64,000 nt of DNA from Nocardioides nematodiphilus (GCF_020216525.1 NZ_JAIWOY010000015.1:1-64000); one strand, 5' to 3'; positions 16,016 through 24,705 are shown, counted from the stretch's first letter. Numbers and translations: made by a program. The notes: generated by a model from the sequence alone, not told the origin.

Positions 16016-17571
16016 TGCGGGGCGGCTTCACCGTGGTCGGGATCGGCCCGGGCGACCCGGAGCTCATCACGATCAAGGCCGCCCGCCTCATCGGCGCGGC
16101 CGACGTGGTCGCCTTCCACGCCGGGGTGCGCAAGCAGTCGCACGCGCGCCGGATCGCGGCCGACCTCATCCCGGCCGGCGCGCTCGAGGAAGAGCTGCGC
16201 TACCCGGTCACCACGGGGACCACCGACCACCCGGGCGGCTATGTCGGTGCGCTGGCCGACTTCTACGAGGAGTGCGCCACGAGGCTCGGCGCGCACCTCG
16301 ACGCGGGCCGCGACGTGGTCCTGCTGGCCGAGGGCGACCCCCTGTTCTACGGCTCCTCGATGTACCTGCACGATCGTTTCAAGGAGCGCTACCCGAGCGC
16401 CGTGGTCCCGGGCGTGCCCGCCTTCGCCGCCGCCACGGCGACGATCGCCGGCGCGGCGGGCCCGCTGGTGCGGCAGAGCGACGTGCTCACCGTCCTGGCC
16501 GGCACCCTGCCCGAGCCCGAGCTGGCCAGGCGCCTGGCCGACACCGACGGCGCGGTCATCATGAAGCTCGGCCGCACCTTCCCCGCCGTGCGCGCCGCGC
16601 TCGCCGCCGCCGGCCGGCTCGAGGGCGCCTGGTACGTCGAGCGTGCCTCCCAGCCCGAGGAGCGCTGGCTCCCGGTGGCCGAGGTCGACCCGGACTCGGT
16701 GCCGTACTTCTCCCTGATCGTGGTGCCCGGCGACAGCGGGCAGCAGACGAGCGCCGAACGGCTGCGAGCGGGGCTCGACACGTCCGGCGATACCGGTCGG
16801 GTGGCGAACGCGGGCGAGCGCATCGAGACCCCCGGGACCTCCGCCGAGGTCCTCGTAGTCGGCCTCGGCCCGGGGCCGGACGGCTGGCTGACGCCCGAGG
16901 CCGCCGAGGCGCTGGCCGGCGTCGACCACGTCGTGGGCTACGCGCCGTACGTCGCGCGCGTCCCGCAGCGGGCGGGACTCCAGCGGCACGCCTCGGGCAA
17001 CACCGTCGAGGTCGACCGGGCCCGGCATGCCCTCGAGCTGGCGCGGTGCGGCGAGCGGGTCGCGGTGGTCTCCGGTGGCGACGCCGGCGTCTTCGGGATG
17101 GCGTCGGCCGTCTTCGAAGCCGCCGAGGACCCCGCGTACCGCGACGTGGCGGTCCGCGTCCTGCCGGGGGTCAGCGCCGTCCAAGCGGTCGCCGCCCGCG
17201 CCGGCGCGCCGATCGGCGCCGACTTCGCGGTGGTCTCCCTCTCGGACCGGCTCAAGCCCTGGTCGGTGGTCGAGGACCGGCTGCGCGCGATCGCGCAGGC
17301 CGACCTGGTGCTGGCGATCTACAACCCCCGCTCACGCTCGCGCACCACCCAGGTCGCCGAGATGCAGCAGCTGCTGCTCGAGCACAGGAAGCCGGACACG
17401 GTCGTCGTCGTGGGCCGCGACGTCGGGCGCGCCGAGGAGTCGCTGACCGTGACGACGCTCGCCGGGCTGGACCCGGAGTCGATCGACATGAAGTGCCTGC
17501 TCATCGTGGGCGCCTCGTCCACCCGCGTCACCGGATCAGGGCAGGTCTGGACGCCGAGGTTCGTCCGATGA
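16015..17571 (+). CDS. cobIJ: Fused precorrin-2 C20-methyltransferase / precorrin-3B C17-methyltransferase
   Basis: A 518-residue fusion of two SAM-dependent corrin methyltransferases. Residues about 1-240 are CobI, with the GIGPGDPELITIKA SAM-binding loop, AEGDPLFYGSS and VPGVPAFAAA. Residues about 275-518 are CobJ, with VGLGPGPDGWLTPEA, VSGGDAGVFGMASAV and VLPGVSAVQAVAA. CobI methylates C20 of precorrin-2; CobJ methylates C17 with ring contraction. A fused cobIJ is common in actinobacteria. It starts one base inside the cobH stop and its own stop overlaps cobM by ATGA. Confidence 0.94.
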   Translation: MRGGFTVVGIGPGDPELITIKAARLIGAADVVAFHAGVRKQSHARRIAADLIPAGALEEELRYPVTTGTTDHPGGYVGALADFYEECATRLGAHLDAGRDVVLLAEGDPLFYGSSMYLHDRFKERYPSAVVPGVPAFAAATATIAGAAGPLVRQSDVLTVLAGTLPEPELARRLADTDGAVIMKLGRTFPAVRAALAAAGRLEGAWYVERASQPEERWLPVAEVDPDSVPYFSLIVVPGDSGQQTSAERLRAGLDTSGDTGRVANAGERIETPGTSAEVLVVGLGPGPDGWLTPEAAEALAGVDHVVGYAPYVARVPQRAGLQRHASGNTVEVDRARHALELARCGERVAVVSGGDAGVFGMASAVFEAAEDPAYRDVAVRVLPGVSAVQAVAARAGAPIGADFAVVSLSDRLKPWSVVEDRLRAIAQADLVLAIYNPRSRSRTTQVAEMQQLLLEHRKPDTVVVVGRDVGRAEESLTVTTLAGLDPESIDMKCLLIVGASSTRVTGSGQVWTPRFVR

Positions 17572-18326
17572 GCAGCGCGCAGGTCTGTTTCGTCGGCGGC
17601 GGCCCGGGTGCGGCCGACCTGCTGACCGTACGGGCGACGCGTCTGCTGGCAGAGGCCGACGTGGTGCTCTATCCCGGCACCTACCTCGATCCCGAGGTGC
17701 TGGCGCACTGCAGCCCGGACGCGGAGCTGGTCGACACCCAGGACCTGGACCTGGATGCCATGGTCGTCGTGATGGTGGCCGCCGTCGCCGCGGGCCGATC
17801 AGTGGTCCGGCTGACCTCCGGCGACCCGTCGCTCTACTCGGCCCTGACCGAGCAGACCCGACGCCTGGACCTGGCCGGCGTGCCGTGGTCGGTCACCCCG
17901 GGCGTACCCGCCTACGCCGCCGCAGCGGCCCGGATCGGCAGCGAGTTGACCGTGCCGTTGGTGGCGCAGTCGGTCGTGCTCACCCGCACCCAGGCGCGGT
18001 CCACCGCCATGCCGGACACGGAGACGCTCGCCGCCTTCGCCGCCACCCGCGCGACGCTGGTCCTGCACCTGGCGATCACCCGGGTGCGCGAGCTGATGGA
18101 CGAGATCGTGGGGGAGTACGGCGCCGACTGCCCGGTCGTGGTCGTCCACCGCGCCAGCCAGCCCGGTGAGCTGACCCTGCGCGGCACGGTCGGCACCATC
18201 GCCGACCTGGTCGACAGCGCGCGCCTGCGTCAGGCGGCGGTCATCCTCGTCGGTCGCGCCCTGGCGCGCGACGGTGGCGAGTCCTACCTCTACGACGCGG
18301 CCCGCGACAGGAGCGCCAAGCGATGA
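17568..18326 (+). CDS. cobM: Precorrin-4 C11-methyltransferase
   Basis: SAM-dependent methyltransferase for C11 of precorrin-4 in corrin ring formation. The 252-residue protein shows the family's N-terminal FVGGGPGAADLLTVRA loop, ADVVLYPGTYLDPEV, the LTSGDPSLYSAL substrate/SAM segment, TPGVPAYAAAAA, and CPVVVVHRASQP near the C-terminus. ATG overlaps the cobIJ stop and TGA overlaps the bluB ATG, continuing the unbroken chain of overlaps. It can act only after precorrin-3B and precorrin-4 have been made, which matches the gene order here. Confidence 0.94.
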   Translation: MSSAQVCFVGGGPGAADLLTVRATRLLAEADVVLYPGTYLDPEVLAHCSPDAELVDTQDLDLDAMVVVMVAAVAAGRSVVRLTSGDPSLYSALTEQTRRLDLAGVPWSVTPGVPAYAAAAARIGSELTVPLVAQSVVLTRTQARSTAMPDTETLAAFAATRATLVLHLAITRVRELMDEIVGEYGADCPVVVVHRASQPGELTLRGTVGTIADLVDSARLRQAAVILVGRALARDGGESYLYDAARDRSAKR

Positions 18327-18955
18327 ACGACCTCTACGACGTGATCAACCGGCGTCGCGACACCCGCCGTGAGTTCACCGGCGCGCCCATCGCGCCGGAG
18401 GTGCTCGAGCGGGTGCTGTCCGCGGCACACTGCGCGCCCAGCGTCGGGATGAGCCAGCCGTGGGACTTCGTGCTGGTCCGCTCGCCGCGGACCCTGGAGG
18501 CCTTCGCCGCCCACGTGGGCACCGAGCGCGACGCCTTCGGCGCGACGCTGTCGGGTGAGAGGGCGCAGACCTTCGACCGGATCAAGGTCGAGGGGATCCG
18601 CGAGTCCGGGCTCGGCATCGTGGTCGGCTACGACCCGACCCGCGGCGGCCCCCACGTGCTCGGCCGGCATGCGATCGCGGATGCCGGGCTCTATTCGGCG
18701 GTCTGTGCCATCCAGAACCTCTGGCTCGCCGCCACCGCGGAGGGCCTCGGCGTCGGCTGGGTCTCGTTCTACCGCGAGGAGTTCCTGCGCTCCCTGGTCG
18801 GGCTTCCGGAGCACGTACGGCCGGTGGCCTGGCTCTGCGTCGGCCACGTCTCCGAGCTGCCCGAGGTGCCGGACCTGGAGCGGTACGGCTGGCGGCACCG
18901 CTCACCGCTCGCCTCGGTCCTGCACGAGGAGACGTACGGCGTGCCCGTAGCCTGA
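18323..18955 (+). CDS. bluB: 5,6-dimethylbenzimidazole synthase (BluB)
   Basis: Nitroreductase-fold enzyme that breaks reduced FMN with oxygen to give 5,6-dimethylbenzimidazole, the lower ligand of cobalamin. The 210 residues contain the N-terminal RRRDTRREF phosphate-binding arginines, SAAHCAPSVGMSQPWDF, the AIADAGLYSAVCAIQNLWLAA helix and GLGVGWVSFY, all typical of BluB. It is last in the riboswitch-controlled group and starts within the cobM stop. Its presence points to an aerobic organism making B12 itself rather than pseudocobalamin. Confidence 0.93.
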   Translation: MNDLYDVINRRRDTRREFTGAPIAPEVLERVLSAAHCAPSVGMSQPWDFVLVRSPRTLEAFAAHVGTERDAFGATLSGERAQTFDRIKVEGIRESGLGIVVGYDPTRGGPHVLGRHAIADAGLYSAVCAIQNLWLAATAEGLGVGWVSFYREEFLRSLVGLPEHVRPVAWLCVGHVSELPEVPDLERYGWRHRSPLASVLHEETYGVPVA

Positions 18956-18962
18956 GCCCGTC

Positions 18963-19361
18963 ATGATCACCGTGCGCGGCCACACCGTCCCCGACGCCGA
19001 GCTGGCGTGGAAGTTCTCCCGTGCGTCCGGCCCGGGCGGGCAGCATGTCAACACCACCGACACGCGGGTCCAGCTGACCTATGACCTCGCCGCGTCCGAC
19101 GTCTTCCCGGAGGCGCTCAAGCAGCGCCTGCTCGCGCGACTCGGCGAGCAGGTCGTGGTGGTCGCCTCCGAGCACCGATCCCAGCATCGCAACCGGCAGG
19201 CGGCCGAGGAGCGGCTGGCGGCAGTGCTCGGCGACGCGCTCAAGCCGCCGCCCGCGCGACGCGTGCCGACCAAGCCGTCGAAGGGCTCGCAGCGCCGTCG
19301 GGTGGATGCGAAGAAGCGCCGCTCGGAGACCAAGCGGTTGCGTGGTCGACCGACCGACTGA
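18963..19361 (+). CDS. arfB: Peptidyl-tRNA hydrolase ArfB (ribosome rescue)
   Basis: A 132-residue class I release-factor-like hydrolase that frees stalled ribosomes by cleaving peptidyl-tRNA in the A site without a stop codon. The catalytic GGQ is at residues 25-27 in RASGPGGQHVN. The C-terminal tail is strongly basic (RRVPTKPSKGSQRRRVDAKK), which in ArfB reaches into the empty mRNA channel. It lacks the codon-recognition domains of RF1/RF2, which fits ArfB length. It starts 7 bp after bluB with TAGCCT 9 nt upstream of its ATG, so it may have its own short-leader promoter. Confidence 0.92.
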   Translation: MITVRGHTVPDAELAWKFSRASGPGGQHVNTTDTRVQLTYDLAASDVFPEALKQRLLARLGEQVVVVASEHRSQHRNRQAAEERLAAVLGDALKPPPARRVPTKPSKGSQRRRVDAKKRRSETKRLRGRPTD

Positions 19362-19483
19362 CCCGCCGTCGCCCGACGGATCTGACAGTCCGCTGACAGT
19401 GTCGGCGTGGATTCCGGATCGACGCCGCCGGGCACGTACGGTCTTGCTCGCCCGTCCCGCGCCCGACCCGGAATGCCTTGTCT

Positions 19484-21295
19484 GTGAACCACTTCGTCTC
19501 GGTCGTCCGACGCCGTCTGATCGCCGGCCTCGCCACCCTCGTGGTCCTCGCCGCGACCTGCGCCCTCGTCTCCGGAGGCGACCTGCAGGCGGCCGGCACG
19601 CTGCTGCGCCCGGAGATCGCGACGGTCACCGTCAACGGCGTCCACGTGCGCGCGCGCAACGGCGGCGAGAGCACCGTCGCTCTGTGCCCGCGCGACACGA
19701 CGATCGCGGCACGCCTGCGTGACCGCCGCACGAAGCTGCCCAAGGGCCGGAGCGACTACGCGGTCTACTGGCAGAGCGCGCGGAGCCCCGAGTGGCACGA
19801 CCAGCGCGGCACGACCGGCCCGGCGGGGCGCATCCATCCCGTGCACCTGGCCCAGCGCCTGAGCGCGTTCGAGGTGAGCGGCGACGGCTTCAGCCACGTC
19901 TTCCACGTCCGCTACCGGCGCTGCGCCGCCACCGTCAGCGACATCACCACCTCCACGCCGTACGGTGTGCGCGGCGAGCGGCGTCCGTACGTGCGCGTCA
20001 CCGGCACCCTGCACGCCCAGCGCAGCGACGGGACCACGCGGGTCTTCGGCGGCGGCCGGGTCGTCGTGCGCGACGCACGCTCCACGAAGGTCCTCACCAC
20101 CCGCCAGACGAGCGCCGACGGCACGTTCGCGGCCGTGGTGCCGGTGACGGCCTCGACCCGGCTCGCGATCACGCCGGTGGCCGGTCCGGGCGTCTCGACG
20201 GCCCACCCGGTCACCTACGGGCGGACGTGGCGGCTGCGCACGGCGCTGAGCGCGCACATCGCCGTGCCGGCGTGGATGCGGCGACACGTGAGGTACACCC
20301 CGAGCGTGTCCTTCTCGCCGCGGCTCGACCGCTATACGGGCAACTTCGCCGACCCGACCGTGATCCGCATGGGGAAGCGCTACTACGCCGCCGCGACGAC
20401 GAGCTCGAACCTCAACCTGCCCGTGCTGACCAGCACGAACCTGCGGGCGTGGCGACCGCGCGAGGCGCTGCCGAACTACTACGACTACACCAGCTGGCCG
20501 CACTACAACGACGCGCTCCCGTCCGCGCCGCGGTGGGCCGCGCGCACCCACACCCGGGAGAACGTCAAGCGGATCTCGCAGTGGGCGCCCTCGCTGGCCC
20601 GGCTCGGGAAGCACCGCTACCTCGCGGCGTTCAGCGCGGCGACGCGTGCCACCGCGGGACAGCACCGGCACTCGTGCATCGGGCTCGCGGTCGCGTCCGG
20701 TCCGGCAGGTCCGTACTGGCCGCTCGCCCGGCCGCTGCTGTGCGACCCCACGACCTTCTTCGGTGTGATCGACCCGAACATCTTCGTCGACCCGCGCACC
20801 CATCACGTCTATCTGACGTGGGCCGCGGAGGGGATCCCGCACCATCGCAAGGGCCGACTGGCGATGCGTCGGCTCAACGACCGGGGGACCGGCTGGGCGC
20901 GCGGCAGCCGCCGGCACGACCTGCTCACCTTCACGCAGCGGTGGGAGAGCGTGATCGTGGAGAACCCCTCGATGATCCGCTACCGAGGCACGCTCTACCT
21001 CTTCTACTCGGCGAACCACTTCAGCACCAGCCGTTATGCGACCGGCTACGCGATCTGCCGTACGCCCGCCGGGCCCTGCACCAAGCCGCGGCGTGGGCCG
21101 CTACTCGCCAGCAGGGGCCGGATCGCCGGTCCGGGCGGTGCGTCAGCCTTCACCGACGCGCGCGGCCGGCTGCGGTTGGCGTACGCCGCCTGGCAGCGCG
21201 GTCACGTCGGCACCGGCGGGCGCCGGCTCCACATCGCCACGCTGGCGCGCAGCACGCGCCACCACACGCTGAGCGTTCGGAGGATGTCTCAGTAG
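19484..21295 (+). CDS. Secreted GH43-like glycoside hydrolase
   Basis: A 603-residue exported enzyme with a basic/hydrophobic N-terminus (VVRRRLIAGLATLVVLAATCALVSGG), either signal peptide or membrane anchor. Residues about 45-265 are beta-rich, resembling an Ig-like or carbohydrate-binding region. The C-terminal half has the five-bladed propeller signatures of GH43/clan F: NFADPTVIRMGKRYY with the catalytic-base aspartate, IDPNIFVDPRTHHVYLTW with the pKa-modulating aspartate, and ENPSMIRYRGTLYLFYS with the catalytic acid. Arabinan or xylan side chains are usual GH43 targets; the actual substrate is unknown. GTG 19484 is preferred to TTG 19478; no Shine-Dalgarno is obvious. Confidence 0.82.
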   Translation: MNHFVSVVRRRLIAGLATLVVLAATCALVSGGDLQAAGTLLRPEIATVTVNGVHVRARNGGESTVALCPRDTTIAARLRDRRTKLPKGRSDYAVYWQSARSPEWHDQRGTTGPAGRIHPVHLAQRLSAFEVSGDGFSHVFHVRYRRCAATVSDITTSTPYGVRGERRPYVRVTGTLHAQRSDGTTRVFGGGRVVVRDARSTKVLTTRQTSADGTFAAVVPVTASTRLAITPVAGPGVSTAHPVTYGRTWRLRTALSAHIAVPAWMRRHVRYTPSVSFSPRLDRYTGNFADPTVIRMGKRYYAAATTSSNLNLPVLTSTNLRAWRPREALPNYYDYTSWPHYNDALPSAPRWAARTHTRENVKRISQWAPSLARLGKHRYLAAFSAATRATAGQHRHSCIGLAVASGPAGPYWPLARPLLCDPTTFFGVIDPNIFVDPRTHHVYLTWAAEGIPHHRKGRLAMRRLNDRGTGWARGSRRHDLLTFTQRWESVIVENPSMIRYRGTLYLFYSANHFSTSRYATGYAICRTPAGPCTKPRRGPLLASRGRIAGPGGASAFTDARGRLRLAYAAWQRGHVGTGGRRLHIATLARSTRHHTLSVRRMSQ

Positions 21296-21369
21296 ATCCC
21301 GTGCGTGCCACGCGTTGCGGCTGCGCCGAGGGGGAACCGAGGGGGACAGCCCGACGAGAGGGGGATCCC

Positions 21370-22197
21370 GTGGCCCGACCGTCGGGTGGTTCCGGTGATG
21401 TGGTCGCGCCGAAGGGCGCTCGCTCCGAGCCGGCGTTGGAGGAGGCGTACGAGCGTCTGCTCGACGAAGGGCACGAGCGCCTCGACCGGCCGTTGCTGCC
21501 GCTGCTGTCCACCGGCCTGCTCGGTGGCGTGGACGTCGGGATCGGTGTGCTCATCTACCTCGTGGTGGAGGCGAAGACCGGCAATCCGCTGCTGGCGTCG
21601 ATGGCGTTCCCCATCGGATTCGCGGCCCTGCTGCTCGCCAGCAGCGAGTTGTTCACCGAGAACTTCCTGGTGCCGGTGACTGCCGTGGTCGCCAAGGTCG
21701 GCACGCTCACGCAGCTGATCAGGCTGTGGGTGGTGACCCTGGTGGCCAACCTCGTCGCGGGTCTCGCGATGGCGGCGATGACCGTGGTGGCGCTGCCCGA
21801 GGTGCGTGCGGTCGCGGTCGAGGCCGGATCTCACTATGCCCACCTCGGGATCTCCTGGCGATCGTTCTTCCTCGCCGTGCTGGCCGGCGCGGTGATCACC
21901 CTGCTGACCCGCATGCAGCACGCCACCGACAACCTCGGCGTGCGGCTGGTGGCGGCGGTGCTCATGTCGTTCGTGCTCGTCGGCGCCCAGCTCTTCCACT
22001 CCGTGCTGGACTCGATCCTGATGTTCGCCGGGCTTCTCACCGGCGATGCCGACTACGGCTATCTCGACTGGCTGCAGGCCTTGGGGTGGGCGACGTTCGG
22101 CAACCTGATCGGCGGGCTCGTCCTCGTCACGGGCATCCGTCTCCTGCGGGTGCCGCACCGGGTGGCCGAGAGCCGGGCGGAGAACGACGACGACTGA
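21370..22197 (+). CDS. Formate/nitrite transporter-family channel
   Basis: A 275-residue inner-membrane protein with about six transmembrane segments, in the aquaporin-like FNT fold that passes small monovalent anions such as formate, nitrite or hydrosulfide. The soluble N-terminus is followed by LLSTGLLGGVDVGIGVLIYLVVEA, then SSELFTENFLVPVTAV with the family's LFT[EG]N-like motif, and further helices through YLDWLQALGWATFGNLIGGLVLVTG. Start at GTG 21370, 9-10 nt after a strong GAGGGGG site, instead of an upstream in-frame GTG at 21301. Its place after the GH43 gene gives no functional link. Confidence 0.83.
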   Translation: MARPSGGSGDVVAPKGARSEPALEEAYERLLDEGHERLDRPLLPLLSTGLLGGVDVGIGVLIYLVVEAKTGNPLLASMAFPIGFAALLLASSELFTENFLVPVTAVVAKVGTLTQLIRLWVVTLVANLVAGLAMAAMTVVALPEVRAVAVEAGSHYAHLGISWRSFFLAVLAGAVITLLTRMQHATDNLGVRLVAAVLMSFVLVGAQLFHSVLDSILMFAGLLTGDADYGYLDWLQALGWATFGNLIGGLVLVTGIRLLRVPHRVAESRAENDDD

Positions 22198-22203
22198 GTG
22201 GTG

Positions 22204-22440
22204 TCAGTGGTCCTCGCCCCAGTTGGCGACGATCACCGCGACCGGCGCCAACACGGCGGCGAACACCGACATCACGACGGCCGCGGTCGTCGACCACAGC
22301 CGCACGACGTTCCACGCCAGCACGATCAGGACCACACACGTGCCCATCAGGACGACGTACCAGCGCCGGCGCACGCGCAGGCGCTCGCTCTGCGCCCGCC
22401 GCACGCCGGTGACGGTGTAGGACCGCCGCGCTCGTGCCAT
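22204..22440 (-). CDS. DUF3099 small membrane protein
   Basis: A 78-residue protein with two hydrophobic segments (about residues 28-45 and 50-68) after a basic N-terminus, matching the actinobacterial DUF3099 family in length and layout (SYTVTGVRRAQSERLRVRRR then the helices). Function is unknown. Its ATG at 22440 has CATCGT 6 nt upstream and no Shine-Dalgarno, so it is probably leaderless. It is convergent with the FNT channel gene. Confidence 0.78.
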   Translation of the reverse strand: MARARRSYTVTGVRRAQSERLRVRRRWYVVLMGTCVVLIVLAWNVVRLWSTTAAVVMSVFAAVLAPVAVIVANWGEDH

Positions 22441-22484
22441 CCGTCCACGATGGCACGAGCGTCAAGCGGTCAGGCCCGGCGCGA

Positions 22485-23510
22485 TCAGGCCTTGTGAGCG
22501 AGGGCCTTCGTACCGGCCGCGGTGACGGTGTAGGCGACGTGCTTGTGCAGGTAGCGGTTGGTGCCGGTGATCCGGACGCCGCCGGCGATGGACCGGGTGC
22601 TGAAGTCCTTCGCCCCGATGGCCCTGTTCGCGAGCTTGGCACCCCGCTTGGCCGCGGTGCGGATGGCGTCCGCCGTCACGGCGTGGTGGTGCGCGCGTCG
22701 GGTCGCCTGCTTGGCGACCTGGGTCGCCGCGCCCTTCACCGCACGCGGCAGGTCCGCGAGGAAGGAGCCCTCGGTGAACAGCTGCATCGTGATGGTGCTC
22801 GCGGCCGACGGCAGCGTGACCTGCTGGGGCCCGTAGGTGAATCCGGCGGTGTCGGTCTCTGTCGCCGTCACCACCGTGAAGGCGGTGCAGACGCCGTCGG
22901 CGTCGATCGTCATGCTGACCGACCCGGAGTTCGCGTCATCCTTCAGGTCCTTCTGCACGAAGGAGTACGTCGTCGACCCGTCCGCGGCGACGGTCTTCGA
23001 CGGGGTTCCGGTCACCCGCGTCCGAGCCGGATCGACGGCCTGCGCCAGCAGCAGATCGGGGGCGGCGCCCGCGATGACGCTGTCGCGTGCCGGATCCCGG
23101 AGATCGAGGCTGCGGTCCGGCACGAAGATCCAGGTGGCGTGCGGCTTCTTGACCGCCCTGAGCGACCGCATGACCACGCGCGGGGTGCCGAGGGTGCTGA
23201 GCGGCATGTAGGTCCCCGAGTGCTGGGCCTCGAGCATCGTGTAGTCGTCGACGTTCACCGAGCCCCGGTCGACCGCGTAGATCGCCTTGATGCTGACGCT
23301 CGGGCTGCCCTTCGCGGCGTCGGTGCCCTGAGCGACCCAGCCGCCCGTGGCCGCTCCGGCGGTGGGCGCCTCGGCGGCCTTCAGCGCATTGACGAGCTCG
23401 GTGGTGCTGATCGTCGTCGTCGCGGTGTCCGCGTACGCGCCGACGGGGACGAGAGCTGCGCCGAGAGCCAGGGCGGGGACGGCGAGCAGGGCGGAGCGGT
23501 ACGAGCGCAT
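22485..23510 (-). CDS. Secreted protein of unknown function
   Basis: A 341-residue protein with a clear signal peptide (RSYRSALLAVPALALGAALVPVGAYA, cleaved after AYA). The mature part has outer lipoprotein-like beta-strand pairs (SVSMTIDADGVCTAFTVVT, TTYSFVQKDL), recalling LppX/LprG or LolA-like mycobacterial export proteins in style, but I cannot assign it to one. The last 60 residues are rich in alanine, lysine and histidine (ATRRAHHHAVTADA). ATG 23510 has GGAG about 7 nt upstream. The convergent-side neighbour is DUF3099 and the upstream side is a 315-bp gap with a strong hairpin. Confidence 0.7.
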   Translation of the reverse strand: MRSYRSALLAVPALALGAALVPVGAYADTATTTISTTELVNALKAAEAPTAGAATGGWVAQGTDAAKGSPSVSIKAIYAVDRGSVNVDDYTMLEAQHSGTYMPLSTLGTPRVVMRSLRAVKKPHATWIFVPDRSLDLRDPARDSVIAGAAPDLLLAQAVDPARTRVTGTPSKTVAADGSTTYSFVQKDLKDDANSGSVSMTIDADGVCTAFTVVTATETDTAGFTYGPQQVTLPSAASTITMQLFTEGSFLADLPRAVKGAATQVAKQATRRAHHHAVTADAIRTAAKRGAKLANRAIGAKDFSTRSIAGGVRITGTNRYLHKHVAYTVTAAGTKALAHKA

Positions 23511-23825
23511 GGTGGGACTCCGGAGGAAGGGCCGTCGGGACGTGCGTGTCCCGTCTGGCGTGGAGGTCAGGATGCTAGACGGTGAGCGCCAGGTTTGGAT
23601 CAGGGTCGATCGGGCACTGGGTCCTCGCCCGTTACGCACGTGGCACAACACGCCGAGCGCCCCAGCGACCCCGAAGTCGCGGGGCGCTCGTGTGCGTCGG
23701 GGCACGGAGAGGGGCGCTAGCCCGCGGCGAGGACGGCCTTCGTGCCCGTACGGGCGTGGGCGCGTGTTGGTGAGGCGTCGGAACGGGGCACCTGCATCGC
23801 AGCCTCGCGAAAGGAGCGCACGATC
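23511..23825. other. 315-bp intergenic region between two divergent genes
   Basis: I find no supportable gene here. It separates the secreted protein on the minus strand from the DUF2188 gene on the plus strand. TAGCAT on the minus strand near 23573-23578 is a possible -10 for the secreted-protein gene. The main structure is the hairpin at 23654-23690, listed separately. Confidence 0.6.
23654..23690. terminator. Strong hairpin within a divergent intergenic region
   Basis: Arms 23654-23669 and 23676-23690 pair over 15 bp with one bulged A and a 6-nt loop (CCCGAA). It has the form of an intrinsic terminator, yet both flanking genes point away from it. It could end an unannotated small RNA or act in the leader of one of the genes. 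Confidence 0.5.
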
Positions 23826-24050
23826 ATGCCGCACGGCGACATCGAGACCTTCCACCAGGACGACAGGTGGCACAACCGCGTCGAGGGGACCACGGAGGTC
23901 TTCGGCTCGCACGACCGCAAGGAGGACGCGGTCGCCGAAGGACGCGATCGGGCCCGTGACCTGAAGGTCGAGCACATCATCCGCAACCTCGACGGCACGA
24001 TCGGGGAGCGCAGCACCCACGGTCACGACCCGCGCGACATCCGCGGTTGA
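23826..24050 (+). CDS. DUF2188 small stress-associated protein
   Basis: A 74-residue cytosolic protein of the DUF2188 family, recognised by DRWHNRVEGTTEVFGSHDRKEDAVAEGRD and the following HIIRNLDGTIGERSTHGHDP, in which a tryptophan, the E/DA-x-x-x-G-R region and the D-G-x-I core are conserved. Function is unknown; family members are often found beside general stress genes. ATG 23826 has AAGGAG 9 nt upstream. The next small acidic gene follows after 11 bp, suggesting a two-gene operon. Confidence 0.82.
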   Translation: MPHGDIETFHQDDRWHNRVEGTTEVFGSHDRKEDAVAEGRDRARDLKVEHIIRNLDGTIGERSTHGHDPRDIRG

Positions 24051-24061
24051 GGGGCGGCGAG

Positions 24062-24217
24062 ATGAGCGACGAGCAGCAGCAGGCCTCGGAGCGGGACGAG
24101 GCGTCCAAGCGTGACGAGATGGACGACGTCCAGGAGCGGCTCGACGCCGACTCCGAGGGCGACGGGCTGGCCGCGGAGGCGGACCGCGGAGAGGAGACCG
24201 GGCTCGCCGAGGGGTGA
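24062..24217 (+). CDS. Very small acidic protein (51 aa)
   Basis: A 51-residue open frame starting with ATG at 24062, just after the DUF2188 gene, with a purine-rich GGGGCGGCGAG ahead of it. It is highly charged and acidic (many D/E with K/R, almost no hydrophobic residues) and probably disordered. I do not recognise a family. Codon third positions are strongly GC, and the gene ends 3 bp before the universal stress protein gene on the other strand, both supporting real coding. Confidence 0.55.
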   Translation: MSDEQQQASERDEASKRDEMDDVQERLDADSEGDGLAAEADRGEETGLAEG

Positions 24218-24220
24218 GCG

Positions 24221-24652
24221 TCAGCCCCGGGCGTGCGTGTAGACGATGTGCAGGTCGCACTGCGCCTTGCGGGCGACCTCGGTCGCGATGCTGCCGAGGA
24301 TCCGCGACGCGCCCTGCACCCGCTTGTTGCCGACCACGATCATGTCGGCGTCGACGCTGGTCGCGACCTCGAGCAGCGCGTCGGCAGGCTTGCCGCCCGC
24401 TGCCTGCGCGGAGACGTCGAGGTTCGGGTAGACGTTGAGCAGGCGCGCGATCGTCTGCTCGGCCACCTGGGTGGCCGGCTCGACGGTCGTGAAGACCAGG
24501 TCGCGGTCCTCGGTGATGCGCTCGACCTCGTAGTTGCCGTAGGCACACACGACGCGGAGCTCGGCGTCCAGAGCCACCGCCAGACGTGCTGCCGCCAGAG
24601 CGGCCTGCGCGGCCGGCTCGCTTCCGTCGACTCCGACGACGATGACGCCCAT
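24221..24652 (-). CDS. Universal stress protein (UspA family)
   Basis: A 143-residue single-domain USP. It starts IVVGVDGSEPAAQAAL, the usual first strand and phosphate-contacting loop, and ends with the ATP-binding pattern G-x2-x-G-x9-G-S in VVGNKRVQGASRILGSIATEV. ATP-binding USPs of this kind respond to stress and often sense nucleotide or cyclic nucleotide levels. ATG 24652 with a GAGGGAG site about 9 nt upstream. It follows the cupin gene in the same direction by 53 bp and might be part of that transcript. Confidence 0.9.
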   Translation of the reverse strand: MGVIVVGVDGSEPAAQAALAAARLAVALDAELRVVCAYGNYEVERITEDRDLVFTTVEPATQVAEQTIARLLNVYPNLDVSAQAAGGKPADALLEVATSVDADMIVVGNKRVQGASRILGSIATEVARKAQCDLHIVYTHARG

Positions 24653-24705
24653 GGTGTGCTCCCTCAGTGAGTCCGATGCGAACGCGCCGAGCCTAGCGCC
24701 ATGCG

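Noticed and set aside
15409..17184. Minus-strand frame of 591 codons opposite cobH/cobIJ
   Set aside because: Antisense shadow; the sense strand carries complete corrin-biosynthesis motifs.
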